From: CBDDLJ01 sp965230635
GTDB taxonomy: Bacteria > Pseudomonadota > Gammaproteobacteria > UBA1113
DNA: 64,000 bases
Direction: 5' to 3'
Assembly (NCBI GenBank): GCA_965230635.1
Contig: CBDDLJ010000022.1
Coordinates: forward strand, 62,001 to 126,000
Under the pieces are notes generated by a model, which was given only the letters and a program-made list of their open reading frames with translations, made no database searches and was not told where the DNA came from. A program made the position numbers and the translations under genes. This document shows positions 1-7,806 of this stretch, piece after piece; positions within the stretch are counted from its first letter, which is position 1; every line of letters begins with the position of its first letter.

Positions 1-797
1 TAGCCGACAAATTTACCAAGTAAACTAGATCCTAAGAGGTATAAATCACCAATAGCATCTAATATTTTATGGCGCACAAATTCATCTTGATAACGCAAGC
101 CATCTTCATTCAGGATACGATATTCATCCAATACTAAGGCATTATCTAAGCTAGCACCTAAAGCTAAATTCATTGCACTTAATTTATCATAATCACGCTT
201 AAATCCAAACGTACGTGCACGACTGACTTCTTTTAGGAAAGAGGTTGTTGAAAAATCCAAACATAGATTTTGGGCACTTTCTTTAAAAACAGGATGATCA
301 AAATCAATGGTAAAATCAACTTTGAAACCTTCATATGGCTTAAAGCAAGCCGTTTTATAGCCTGAAGTTCCTACTTCACCACATTCCACTGTTACGGTTT
401 CTTTAATACGAATAAATAATTTCGGCGCATTTTGTACTTCTATGCCCGCTGATTGAATTAAGAAAACAAATGGCCCAGAGCTACCATCCATGACAGGGAC
501 TTCAGGTGCTGTTACATCAATATACGCATTATCAATACCCATACCCGCCAAAGCGGATAATAAATGCTCAACTGTTGCAATACGCACATCCTCTTTTGCT
601 AATGTGGTCGCTAAGGTTGTATCACCAACGTATTCGGTTCGTGCAGGAATTTCCACGACAGGATCTAAGTCGGTACGACAAAAAACAATGCCTGTATTCA
701 CCGGAGCAGGTCGTAACGTTAAGTAAATTTTCTTGCCGGTATGTAACCCAATTCCTGTTGCCCTGATAACATTTTTCAGTGTACGTTGCTTAATCAT
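1..797 (-). CDS. lpxC: UDP-3-O-acyl-N-acetylglucosamine deacetylase LpxC (3' end outside window)
   Basis: Zinc amidase that makes the committed step of lipid A synthesis in the cytoplasm. Reading the minus strand from an ATG at 797 gives MIKQRTLKNVIRATGIGLHTG, the conserved LpxC N-terminus. Further in are the STVEHLLSALAGMGIDN-type zinc/catalytic region and, near the window edge, HKILDAIGDLY, which carries the His and Asp zinc ligands. About 265 codons are visible and the stop lies outside. A GAAGGA ribosome site precedes the ATG. It lies directly downstream of ftsZ on the same strand, as in the usual gammaproteobacterial dcw order. The product implies a lipid A-containing outer membrane. Confidence 0.95.
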   Translation of the reverse strand, partial: MIKQRTLKNVIRATGIGLHTGKKIYLTLRPAPVNTGIVFCRTDLDPVVEIPARTEYVGDTTLATTLAKEDVRIATVEHLLSALAGMGIDNAYIDVTAPEVPVMDGSSGPFVFLIQSAGIEVQNAPKLFIRIKETVTVECGEVGTSGYKTACFKPYEGFKVDFTIDFDHPVFKESAQNLCLDFSTTSFLKEVSRARTFGFKRDYDKLSAMNLALGASLDNALVLDEYRILNEDGLRYQDEFVRHKILDAIGDLYLLGSSLLGKFVG

Positions 798-933
798 AAA
801 TCCCACATTCCTTCAAAATCTGAACTATCCTCTACAATATCGGCATAATACAGTATTATATTTAGACCATTATGCCAAACTATTGTGTTACTTACTTAGC
901 TAAATAATACAAAAACCTAATAAAATCAAGTAA

Positions 934-2082
934 TCATGTATCTTCTGTCTCTTGTCGACGCAAAAAAGCCGGAATATCTAAGTAATTCATATCCTCTGTT
1001 GTCGCATTGACCTGAGCTAATTCCTCTGTCTTGCGGCGTAATACAGCAGGACGTTCATAACGTTGATAGTCAAATGCGTGTTGTTCGCCGGTAAAACGTG
1101 AATCAACAAAACGTGATGGCGTATCATACGCTTGGCCTAACCCGGTCACGACAACGGTCACTCTCATTTGATCCGACATTTCTGGGTCAATCACTGTTCC
1201 AACAACAACATGTGCACTTTCAGATGTTAAGCCTTTGACTGCATTACCAACTTCTTCAAATTCACCAATAGACATATCTAAGCCCGCGGTAATATTCACT
1301 AAAATACCTTTAGCACCACTTAAGTTAACATCATCTAACAGAGGACTATGAATAGCAGCTTCTGCCGCTTCACGTGCTCGATTTTCTCCTCCCGCGCTAC
1401 CGGTTCCCATCATGGCCATACCCATTTCTGACATCACCGTTCTGACATCAGCAAAATCGACATTAATTAAGCCGGGACGAGTAATCAATTCAGAAATACC
1501 TTGTACTGCCCCCATCAAGACATTATTCGCTGCCTTGAATGCATTCAATAATGTGATATTTTTACCCAATACAGTGAGTAATTTATTGTTTGGAATGGTA
1601 ATTAATGAGTCAACGTATTGACTTAGCGCGGCAATACCATCTTCAGCAACTTGAATACGAACATTTCCTTCAAAAGCGAATGGTTTTGTCACAACAGCAA
1701 CGGTAAGAATACCCAACTCTTTCGCCAATTTTGCAACAACAGGCGCGGCTCCTGTTCCGGTACCGCCCCCCATACCGGCAGTAATAAATACCATATCAGC
1801 GCCAGATAAGTAATCCCGTAATTTTTCAATATCTTCTTCCGCTGCTTTTCGGCCAATGTCCGGATCGGCACCAGCACCTAAACCCTTGGTAATTTCATTG
1901 CCAAGTTGCATGACTTCTGAGGTAGCGTTTTTTAATGCTTGTGCATCAGTATTTGCACATAAAAATTCAACACCATCTAATCGCTCAGCGATCATATGTT
2001 CTATTGCATTGCTACCACCACCGCCGACGCCGATAACTTTGATAACAGCAACAGGTAAATTCCCTTCCTTCATATCAAACAT
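934..2082 (-). CDS. ftsZ: Cell division protein FtsZ
   Basis: Tubulin-like GTPase that forms the Z-ring. The GGGTGTG tubulin signature lies about one quarter into the protein (GMGGGTGTGAAPVVA). The C-terminus ends with the conserved tail LDIPAFLRRQ that binds FtsA and ZipA. I chose the ATG at 2082 rather than an upstream in-frame start at 2121: it gives 382 residues, close to the E. coli length, and has an AAAGGGGA ribosome site. Unusually, ftsA does not abut it; 2.7 kb of accessory DNA lies between them. ftsZ therefore probably needs its own promoter in 2083-2350, although I could not identify a convincing one. Confidence 0.97.
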   Translation of the reverse strand: MFDMKEGNLPVAVIKVIGVGGGGSNAIEHMIAERLDGVEFLCANTDAQALKNATSEVMQLGNEITKGLGAGADPDIGRKAAEEDIEKLRDYLSGADMVFITAGMGGGTGTGAAPVVAKLAKELGILTVAVVTKPFAFEGNVRIQVAEDGIAALSQYVDSLITIPNNKLLTVLGKNITLLNAFKAANNVLMGAVQGISELITRPGLINVDFADVRTVMSEMGMAMMGTGSAGGENRAREAAEAAIHSPLLDDVNLSGAKGILVNITAGLDMSIGEFEEVGNAVKGLTSESAHVVVGTVIDPEMSDQMRVTVVVTGLGQAYDTPSRFVDSRFTGEQHAFDYQRYERPAVLRRKTEELAQVNATTEDMNYLDIPAFLRRQETEDT

Positions 2083-2346
2083 GCTCTTATTCCCCTTTCT
2101 AAAGGTGCATATTAAATGCATTAGCTATAAATTTTGGTGGCTAAATATTATCAGAAAATTGGTAAAAACATAAGGAATATTGCAGAAAAATATTTCTGGT
2201 ATTATTATGTACAGATCTGATCGGAGTCAATGACCACCTTATGTCTATCAGACTAATAAAAAAATGTTATATATCATTAAGCAGCAAGTAGTCATACTAA
2301 AAGGCAACACATTACATGAAGGGAGCAATACATAATCAGCACTTAT

Positions 2347-2410
2347 TATAGCATTTCCCTATATTGTTGACCTATTCTAAGCGAGTATAGTGTTTGCTTG
2401 CGAGGTTTCA
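2347..2410 (+). mobile_element. Half copy of the 164-bp MITE family
   Basis: These 64 bases begin TATAGCATTTCCCTATATTG and match the left half of the complete element at 20408-20571 nearly base for base. The right half is missing. The upstream stretch 2083-2346, between the ftsZ start and this fragment, holds no gene I can support. Confidence 0.85.
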
Positions 2411-2532
2411 AGTGTAGACACATCAATTGCTCGATAATTAAATCACCTGTAATGGCTTGCTCTGGGCCTAGCTCAGCCTGCAGCTGTTCGCAGGCTTCCC
2501 AAATTTCTTTTTCTCAGCGGGTGCGTGGTGAA
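2411..2532 (-). other. Possible short coding remnant next to the half MITE
   Basis: On the minus strand an open frame without a start codon reads EKEIWEACEQLQAELG and runs through the half MITE, whose end supplies the stop codon. It looks helical and could be a DNA-binding protein fragment, but I do not recognise the family. It may be chance. Confidence 0.25.
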
Positions 2533-3483
2533 TTATGCATGAGTTGTGTCACTCCAAAATACAGCTGCTTCCCAATCAGCAGGGAACCCCATTCTATAAA
2601 AAGGAACCATTGGATAGTGATCAAATAACGTAAAGAGCTTTTCTTTCCAGGCTGTTTTCGGTGCAATAACCTTCAATAAAGTCCATAATAGCCAAGCAAG
2701 CTCATAATACGTGCGTGATGGGATAGCATGAGCTGACCATCGTTTTGGCCGTACAAACTCGAGCACTAACCAGCGATTCCATAATCGGGCATGATGTGCA
2801 CATAAATTCCTGACATAACGCAGTGCTTGCAACATGCCCATAAATACCTTTGTATGTAATTGAAACGTCTCGGCTATTGCCCTTTTATCTTGTTTGTTAG
2901 CCAAATAATTAATTAGATTAATCACACTACCAAATGATAAGCTTTCCATAAGCATCCAGCTAGGTGGATAGTCAGGAGAGTGATAATACTGATAGAAATG
3001 GTTAATATGCTCTTCATTTTTTCGATTCTGACAAATGTCTTCTAGATCATGAAAAAAATAATCTCTGGGTGTTTTTCGCTGATATTTTGATGGATTCTTC
3101 CAGACAGGATTGAAACATGAGTCATTAACATACCAATTGATGCCATATTTCAACGACATATGATCAGATAATCGCGCTCGAATAGCCACCTCTATTCGCT
3201 CAATAGCATCCTGGGTATGTAAACGTAGTAATCGATCAAATTGGTAGCAATCCCATAGATGATTAAATGTTACATTGGGTTGAAATTGATGATGAAGGTC
3301 AAGGCTAGTTATTTCAAATGCTTTAAAATAAGCAGACAGACGGTAATAGCCAACGGTAGATAATACTTGAGCTGCCAGTGTGTAATCATCAATGAGCAAA
3401 TTACGTTTCACAAGCAATTCAATTTGCTGCTGGATGTTAAGTGGCTGCTTAATATAGGACTGATATCGATTCGATGGACTCAT
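2533..3483 (-). CDS. Abi_2 (AbiD/AbiF-type) abortive-infection HEPN protein
   Basis: 316 residues, the usual size of the Abi_2 family. Visible family marks are an N-terminal GYYRLSAYFKAF segment (about 45-56), SFGSVINL (about 193-200), the HEPN RNase motif R-N-L-C-A-H at 225-230 followed by HARLWNR, and a C-terminal MGFPADW. Members are RNase-like toxins that abort phage infection; the family is related to the HEPN domains of Cas13. The RxxxxH motif is intact, so the protein may be active. It is transcribed in the dcw direction between ftsA and ftsZ, in an islet with a toxin-antitoxin remnant and an IS scrap. A GC-rich hairpin sits immediately before the start codon. Phage defence is inferred from the family. 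Confidence 0.85.
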   Translation of the reverse strand: MSPSNRYQSYIKQPLNIQQQIELLVKRNLLIDDYTLAAQVLSTVGYYRLSAYFKAFEITSLDLHHQFQPNVTFNHLWDCYQFDRLLRLHTQDAIERIEVAIRARLSDHMSLKYGINWYVNDSCFNPVWKNPSKYQRKTPRDYFFHDLEDICQNRKNEEHINHFYQYYHSPDYPPSWMLMESLSFGSVINLINYLANKQDKRAIAETFQLHTKVFMGMLQALRYVRNLCAHHARLWNRWLVLEFVRPKRWSAHAIPSRTYYELAWLLWTLLKVIAPKTAWKEKLFTLFDHYPMVPFYRMGFPADWEAAVFWSDTTHA

Positions 3484-3490
3484 ACAAATA

Positions 3491-3531
3491 ACCCGCCCTG
3501 GTGCGCAGTGCCACTGAGATGCGTGGCGGGT
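3491..3531 (-). promoter_or_regulatory. Hairpin at the 5' end of the Abi_2 gene
   Basis: On the minus strand ACCCGCC (3525-3531) pairs perfectly with GGCGGGT (3491-3497). The intervening 27 bases contain an alternative inner pairing (CAGT/ACTG or CGCA/TGCG). The stem ends 7 bases before the ATG at 3483, and the only Shine-Dalgarno-like purines (GGGCGGG) lie inside it. It could sequester translation or be part of a structured RNA; some AbiF-type genes are known to carry an upstream structured RNA. The function is inference. The rest of 3532-3666 shows nothing I can name. Confidence 0.55.
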
Positions 3532-3666
3532 ATGAGTAAATATAGTATTGCTGAATTTTCCAACAATTGCAAGTATTTCATCAATATCAACCCTGATTTT
3601 TCCCAGTATTGTATATAAAATAACATGTTTCTGTACCTAACTCAAACATATGAACCAATATTGCAC

Positions 3667-3780
3667 GGTTGTGTCCCTATAATGCTGTAAATTCTAGAAG
3701 GCTGATAAAAAACAACCCAAATTGAGCTTATTTTTTTGTTAATAAATGAACACTGCTATGCAAGATGTGTTATCTATTAA
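3667..3780 (+). repeat. 114-bp dispersed repeat, copy 1
   Basis: Begins GGTTGTGTCCCTATAATGCT and ends at TATCTATTAA. It is identical to 31817-31930 except for two bases. It has no obvious inverted ends and no ORF of its own. An ATG inside it (3765) is in frame with the downstream higB remnant, so the repeat supplies that gene's apparent start. Confidence 0.9.
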
Positions 3781-4142
3781 TAAAAATAGCACTGGTTACG
3801 GGCATAACGGAATTTGAAAAAGATTTTGATCAACTGCACAGCGATGTGCAAGATGCGTTGCTGGTGGCTTACGCCGTTTTGCTTGAAAAGTTTGGTCCCT
3901 CATTGGGGCGTCCTCATGTTGATACGTTATAGCAGTTTTCAAATATGAAAGAACTGCGTTTTTCGGTAAATAATGGTGTGTGGCGTGTTACTTTTGCATT
4001 TGACTTACACCGCCAGGCGATTTTATTAATGGCAGGCAATAAGTCGGGAGTCAGTGAAAAGCGGTTTTATAAGCAACTCATTAAAAAGTCTGATCAGAGG
4101 TTTGACGACCACATGAATAAGGTATTAACATTGGAAAAATAG
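3765..4142 (+). pseudogene. HigB-like (DUF891/Gp49 family) toxin, disrupted
   Basis: Two in-frame pieces make up one RelE/HigB-fold toxin. The first (3765-3932, 55 codons, including ITEFEKDF and FGPSLGRPHVDTL) ends at TAG 3930-3932. The second continues as MKELRFSVNNGVWRVTFAF ... KRFYKQLIKKS to 4142. In the family, VDTL is followed by a short KGS-like linker and then NMKELRF. Here the linker is replaced by TATAGCAGTTTTCAA (3928-3942), which equals the terminal sequence of the local MITE. The 5' end is also fused to the 114-bp repeat. The downstream piece could still be translated from 3945, but without the N-terminal half it is unlikely to be a working mRNA interferase. Confidence 0.8.
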
Positions 4143-4146
4143 CACC

Positions 4147-4473
4147 ATGGCTACGAAACTACATGATAAGATTAATAGTCTTTCAAAAGGGCGAAAAAAG
4201 AAAGTGCGTCAACGTGCAAATGATCTTATCGCAAAAGAAATGACACTGCAAGATTTGCGCAAAGCGCTTAGTTTAACGCAGAAACACTTAGCCGAAAAAC
4301 TTCATCTACGTCAAGATGGGATCTCACGTATAGAAAAACGTTCGGATTTATTGCTATCAACACTACAAGGTTATGTATCGGCTATGGGTGGTGAATTAAA
4401 ACTAACGGTCGAATTTCCTAGTAGGGCGCCGGTACTATTACAAGGGTTTCGAGATGGAAGCAATACGCCATAG
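4147..4473 (+). CDS. HigA-like XRE-family antitoxin
   Basis: 108 residues. A helix-turn-helix of XRE type lies at about 37-70 (LTQKHLAEKLHLRQDGISRIEKR), followed by a C-terminal segment with MGGELKLTVEF, typical of antitoxins paired with HigB/Gp49 toxins. It starts 4 bases after the toxin remnant, the toxin-first order of higBA modules. The antitoxin frame is intact while its toxin is broken, so it now looks like an orphan antitoxin/repressor. Confidence 0.85.
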   Translation: MATKLHDKINSLSKGRKKKVRQRANDLIAKEMTLQDLRKALSLTQKHLAEKLHLRQDGISRIEKRSDLLLSTLQGYVSAMGGELKLTVEFPSRAPVLLQGFRDGSNTP

Positions 4474-4596
4474 AATTGCAGTTAGTTTCAAAGTGTTACT
4501 TTTTGTCAATATCCGGCGTATCAACAAAAAATTCAAACTGGCCCAGTAGGTTCATGTGATTTTGTCAAAACCAAAAAGTTAAACTACGATATGACT

Positions 4597-4840
4597 CTAG
4601 TGTAGTGATGCTACAAGTTGAAAATAATAAGCCATAAAAAATTGTGAAATCTCATCAACCCGGTGGGTTAGTATATGCTTTAATCCTTTTTCAGCACCCA
4701 GGCTTTCTTTTTTTAACTTAATACCACAGGTATTTAAAATACCATGTACCTTATTCATAAAATACGTTCTCGTTTTCACAAACTTGCCACGCGTTTGAGA
4801 TAAACTGCACACTTTCTGCTTGGATAACGTGCTGAACTGT
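4597..4840 (-). pseudogene. IS110-family-like transposase fragment
   Basis: A minus-strand frame contains TRGKFVKTRTYFMNKVHGIL, then GIKLKKESLGAEKGLKHIL. This resembles the middle of IS110/IS1111 transposases (a run of VKTRT..INKIH..L followed by KKE.L). Neither the N-terminal DEDD nor the C-terminal half is present, so it is a remnant. The apparent GTG start at 4812 is arbitrary because the frame stays open upstream to about 4840. Confidence 0.5.
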
Positions 4841-4854
4841 CATTTCAGATCCAG

Positions 4855-6081
4855 CTAAAAATTACCCTGCAACCAATGCTTTACACGACCAAATAGTCCT
4901 TTCATTCCTTCATGCGGAAACGTTTCCGTCATAACGTTTTGTTGTTGCGCGTAAAGCAATAAACCAATACTAGTCGCATATGTTGGATTGCTGGCTATTT
5001 CTTCTAGGCCTGTGACTTGTTGCGGTATACCTATGCGTACAGGCATACGGAAAACAAATTCAGCCAAGTCAATGGCGCCTGGTATTAATGACGCACCACC
5101 GGTTAATACCATGCCAGCTGCTATTAATTCTTCATAACCGCTGCTACGCAGTTCAGCATGTATCAAACCAAATAATTCTTCATAACGGGCTTGTATCACT
5201 TCGGTTAACATACGAGCCGAAATTTTTGTCCCTGGGCGATCGCCAACGGCGCTTACGGCGACTTGGTCATTGCTATTAACTAAGCGTGTCAAAGCACAAC
5301 CATGATCTATTTTAATGGCTTCTGCCGCTTGTGTTGGCGTACGCAATGCCATTGCAATATCATTGGTTACTTGTTCACCGGCAATAGGAATGACTGCCGT
5401 ATGCTGAATCGCACCGTGACGGAAAATAGCAATATCCGTCGTTCCTCCACCGATATCAACCAAACAAACCCCTAAGTCTTTTTCATCTTCTGTCAATACC
5501 GCATAGCTTGATGCTAATTGCGCTAAAATAATCTCAGCAACTTCAATACCACATCGTTCAACACACTTAGTAATATTTTGTGCAGCACTAACGGAACCTG
5601 AAATCATGTGTACCTTGGATTCCAATCTTACACCAGACATTCCAATAGGTTCACGAACCCCTGCTTGATTATCAATAACAAACTCTTGCGGTAAAACATG
5701 GATAATTTGTTGATCCGCCGGGATTGCTACCGCTTTGGCTGCATCAATAACACGATCAACATCAAACTGTGTCACTTCTGAATCACGAATAGCAACAATA
5801 CCATGCGAATTAAGACTGCTGATATGATTCCCCGCAATACTTGTAAATGCGGAATGAATTTGGCAGCCTGCCATCAATTCTGCTTCTTCCAATGCTCGCT
5901 GAATTGATTTAATCGTTGCTTCAATATTGACAACAACACCTCGCTTTATGCCATTGGATGTTTGACGTCCAACACCAATCAATTCAACATGACCATCAGC
6001 AGACACCTCACCTACCAGTGCAACAACCTTTGATGTGCCAATATCTAACCCAACGATCAAATTCTTTTCTTGCTTAGGCAT
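4855..6081 (-). CDS. ftsA: Cell division protein FtsA
   Basis: Actin-like ATPase that tethers FtsZ to the membrane and recruits later divisome proteins. The N-terminal phosphate loop is LIVGLDIGTSKVVALVGEV and the second nucleotide motif is CLVDIGGGTTDIAIF (about 205-219). The C-terminus ends in an amphipathic helix (LFGRVKHWLQGNF) that serves as membrane anchor. At 408 residues the length is normal. It follows ftsQ by 22 bases. Confidence 0.97.
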   Translation of the reverse strand: MPKQEKNLIVGLDIGTSKVVALVGEVSADGHVELIGVGRQTSNGIKRGVVVNIEATIKSIQRALEEAELMAGCQIHSAFTSIAGNHISSLNSHGIVAIRDSEVTQFDVDRVIDAAKAVAIPADQQIIHVLPQEFVIDNQAGVREPIGMSGVRLESKVHMISGSVSAAQNITKCVERCGIEVAEIILAQLASSYAVLTEDEKDLGVCLVDIGGGTTDIAIFRHGAIQHTAVIPIAGEQVTNDIAMALRTPTQAAEAIKIDHGCALTRLVNSNDQVAVSAVGDRPGTKISARMLTEVIQARYEELFGLIHAELRSSGYEELIAAGMVLTGGASLIPGAIDLAEFVFRMPVRIGIPQQVTGLEEIASNPTYATSIGLLLYAQQQNVMTETFPHEGMKGLFGRVKHWLQGNF

Positions 6082-6103
6082 TGCCTCTTCATCTCCCTCT
6101 ATG

Positions 6104-6865
6104 TTATGTTTTTGCCCACTGTACTGCCATACCGTGTTTATACCTTAAGTCTACGTATTGTACCTGATATTGTGCAGGTAAAAACACTTTTGGATATGCT
6201 TTTATAAATCGCGTCAAACGAGTCGTGATTTCATCTTGACCCAACAATAATTTTATACCGTTAGCTAGCTCAATATGCCAGGCATGACGTTGATCTAATA
6301 CTAACTCTTTTATCTTCAAATCTAATGGCTCCAGTAAGGCTTGTAGGGTAAAATAAGTGTCTAATACACTTGTGTGCATACCTTCAGGGCCTCTAAACTG
6401 TATAAGATTTTCAGGAATTGTGTTGATATCAGGATAAAATAATTGTTTTTCTTGGCTAAAAACTGCTCTATCATTCCAACGGCCCAGTACTCGGTGTTGG
6501 CTAATATGAACATTTAATTCAGAAGGCCATTTTCGATGAATTTCTGCGCGCTTGATCCAAGGTAATTGCTCTAAATCATCTTTGATAGCACGCATTTTGA
6601 CAAGAAAAAACCCCTTAGTAACGTAAGGGGTAATCACTTGTTGTAGGGTTGTATTACCTGTACGTTGAAAATCTCCAGAAATATTGACTTTTTCAATCGG
6701 AAACCGCTCAGCATCGGTTAATTCCATGTATCCCCAAACAATCATGCAGGTAATTAATCCTAGCGCACTGATTTTGTTTACTAAGCGCCAATTAAACTGC
6801 CAGTCACTCGATGACTTTTTCCTCGCCGCATGCGTTGACTTTCTGACTGTATTTTGGCGCTTCAT
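6104..6865 (-). CDS. ftsQ: Cell division protein FtsQ
   Basis: Bitopic inner-membrane divisome protein that forms the FtsQLB complex. A basic N-terminus (1-25) precedes one membrane span at about 32-48 (ISALGLITCMIVWGYM). A POTRA domain follows (FPIEKVNISGDFQRT..., with LPWIKRAEIHRKWPSELNV), then a beta domain. 253 residues fits the family. It starts 6 bases after murB, with no ddlB between them as many gammaproteobacteria have. Confidence 0.93.
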   Translation of the reverse strand: MKRQNTVRKSTHAARKKSSSDWQFNWRLVNKISALGLITCMIVWGYMELTDAERFPIEKVNISGDFQRTGNTTLQQVITPYVTKGFFLVKMRAIKDDLEQLPWIKRAEIHRKWPSELNVHISQHRVLGRWNDRAVFSQEKQLFYPDINTIPENLIQFRGPEGMHTSVLDTYFTLQALLEPLDLKIKELVLDQRHAWHIELANGIKLLLGQDEITTRLTRFIKAYPKVFLPAQYQVQYVDLRYKHGMAVQWAKT

Positions 6866-6870
6866 CTTCG

Positions 6871-7806
6871 CTAACCCCCGCTTTCACCTATAATATGCAC
6901 TTCTGGTTTCAGCATTATACCAAATTTGTCATTCACACTATTGCGCACATAAAAAATTAATTTTTCAATTTCTGCAGCTGTTGCACAACCATTATTAACA
7001 ATAAAATTAGCATGTTTGCTTGAAACACTGGCATTACCTATGCGATAACCTTTCAAACCACACGCTTCTATCAATCGAGCAGAATAATCACCCTCTGGAT
7101 TGCGGAAAACTGAACCACAGCTGTGCTCACTGGTCGGTTGTGTTGCCGCCCGTCGATCCAGTAATCCACGTATTTTTGATAAACTGTCTGCTTTATTGCC
7201 TGCCCGTAAACGAAGTATACAGGCAATAAACCATTCATCAACTGGTAGTATCACTTCACGGTACGATACACGAAAAGCACTTGTGGATTTCGTCTCTATG
7301 TCACCTGAACGGGTCAATATTTCAACAGAATCGACATATTGCCAGGTTTCACCCCCAAAACAACCGGCGTTCATGGCTAAAGCACCTCCCATGGTACCTG
7401 GGACACCGGCTAAAAATTCAACATTGCTTAAATTTTGCCTTGCGCAAAATCTAGCTACTTGTGCGCATGAAGCGCCTGCCTCTGCTCTCACATGATGTGC
7501 ATCTTGTTGCTCAACTCGGTTTAATTTTCCTTGGGTAATAATCACAACCCCTTTGATACCACCATCACGAATCAAAATATTACTACCTAATCCAATCCAA
7601 GTGATTGGCAATGACGGCGGCACCAACTGCATGAATAAGGCAAGATCAGCAATCGTTTTGGGGCGATAACTGAACTCCCCTGGCCCACCTACGCGCCAAG
7701 AAGTAAAACGCTTAAGCGGCAATGACTCAGTAAATTCACCCGCTAATAACTTTGCTGATGTAACAAAATCTATTCTTTCTTGTTGCGTTAATATATCACT
7801 CGCCAT
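6871..7806 (-). CDS. murB: UDP-N-acetylenolpyruvoylglucosamine reductase MurB
   Basis: FAD enzyme that reduces enolpyruvyl-UDP-GlcNAc to UDP-MurNAc. It shows the FAD-binding FTSWRVGGPGEF and WIGLGSNILIRDGGIKGVVI, the GVPGTMGGALAMNAGCFGGE loop, and SCGSVFRNPEG with the catalytic Ser region. At 311 residues with an internal SYREV-type segment it looks like type II MurB. It overlaps the end of murC by 11 bases. Confidence 0.96.
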   Translation of the reverse strand: MASDILTQQERIDFVTSAKLLAGEFTESLPLKRFTSWRVGGPGEFSYRPKTIADLALFMQLVPPSLPITWIGLGSNILIRDGGIKGVVIITQGKLNRVEQQDAHHVRAEAGASCAQVARFCARQNLSNVEFLAGVPGTMGGALAMNAGCFGGETWQYVDSVEILTRSGDIETKSTSAFRVSYREVILPVDEWFIACILRLRAGNKADSLSKIRGLLDRRAATQPTSEHSCGSVFRNPEGDYSARLIEACGLKGYRIGNASVSSKHANFIVNNGCATAAEIEKLIFYVRNSVNDKFGIMLKPEVHIIGESGG

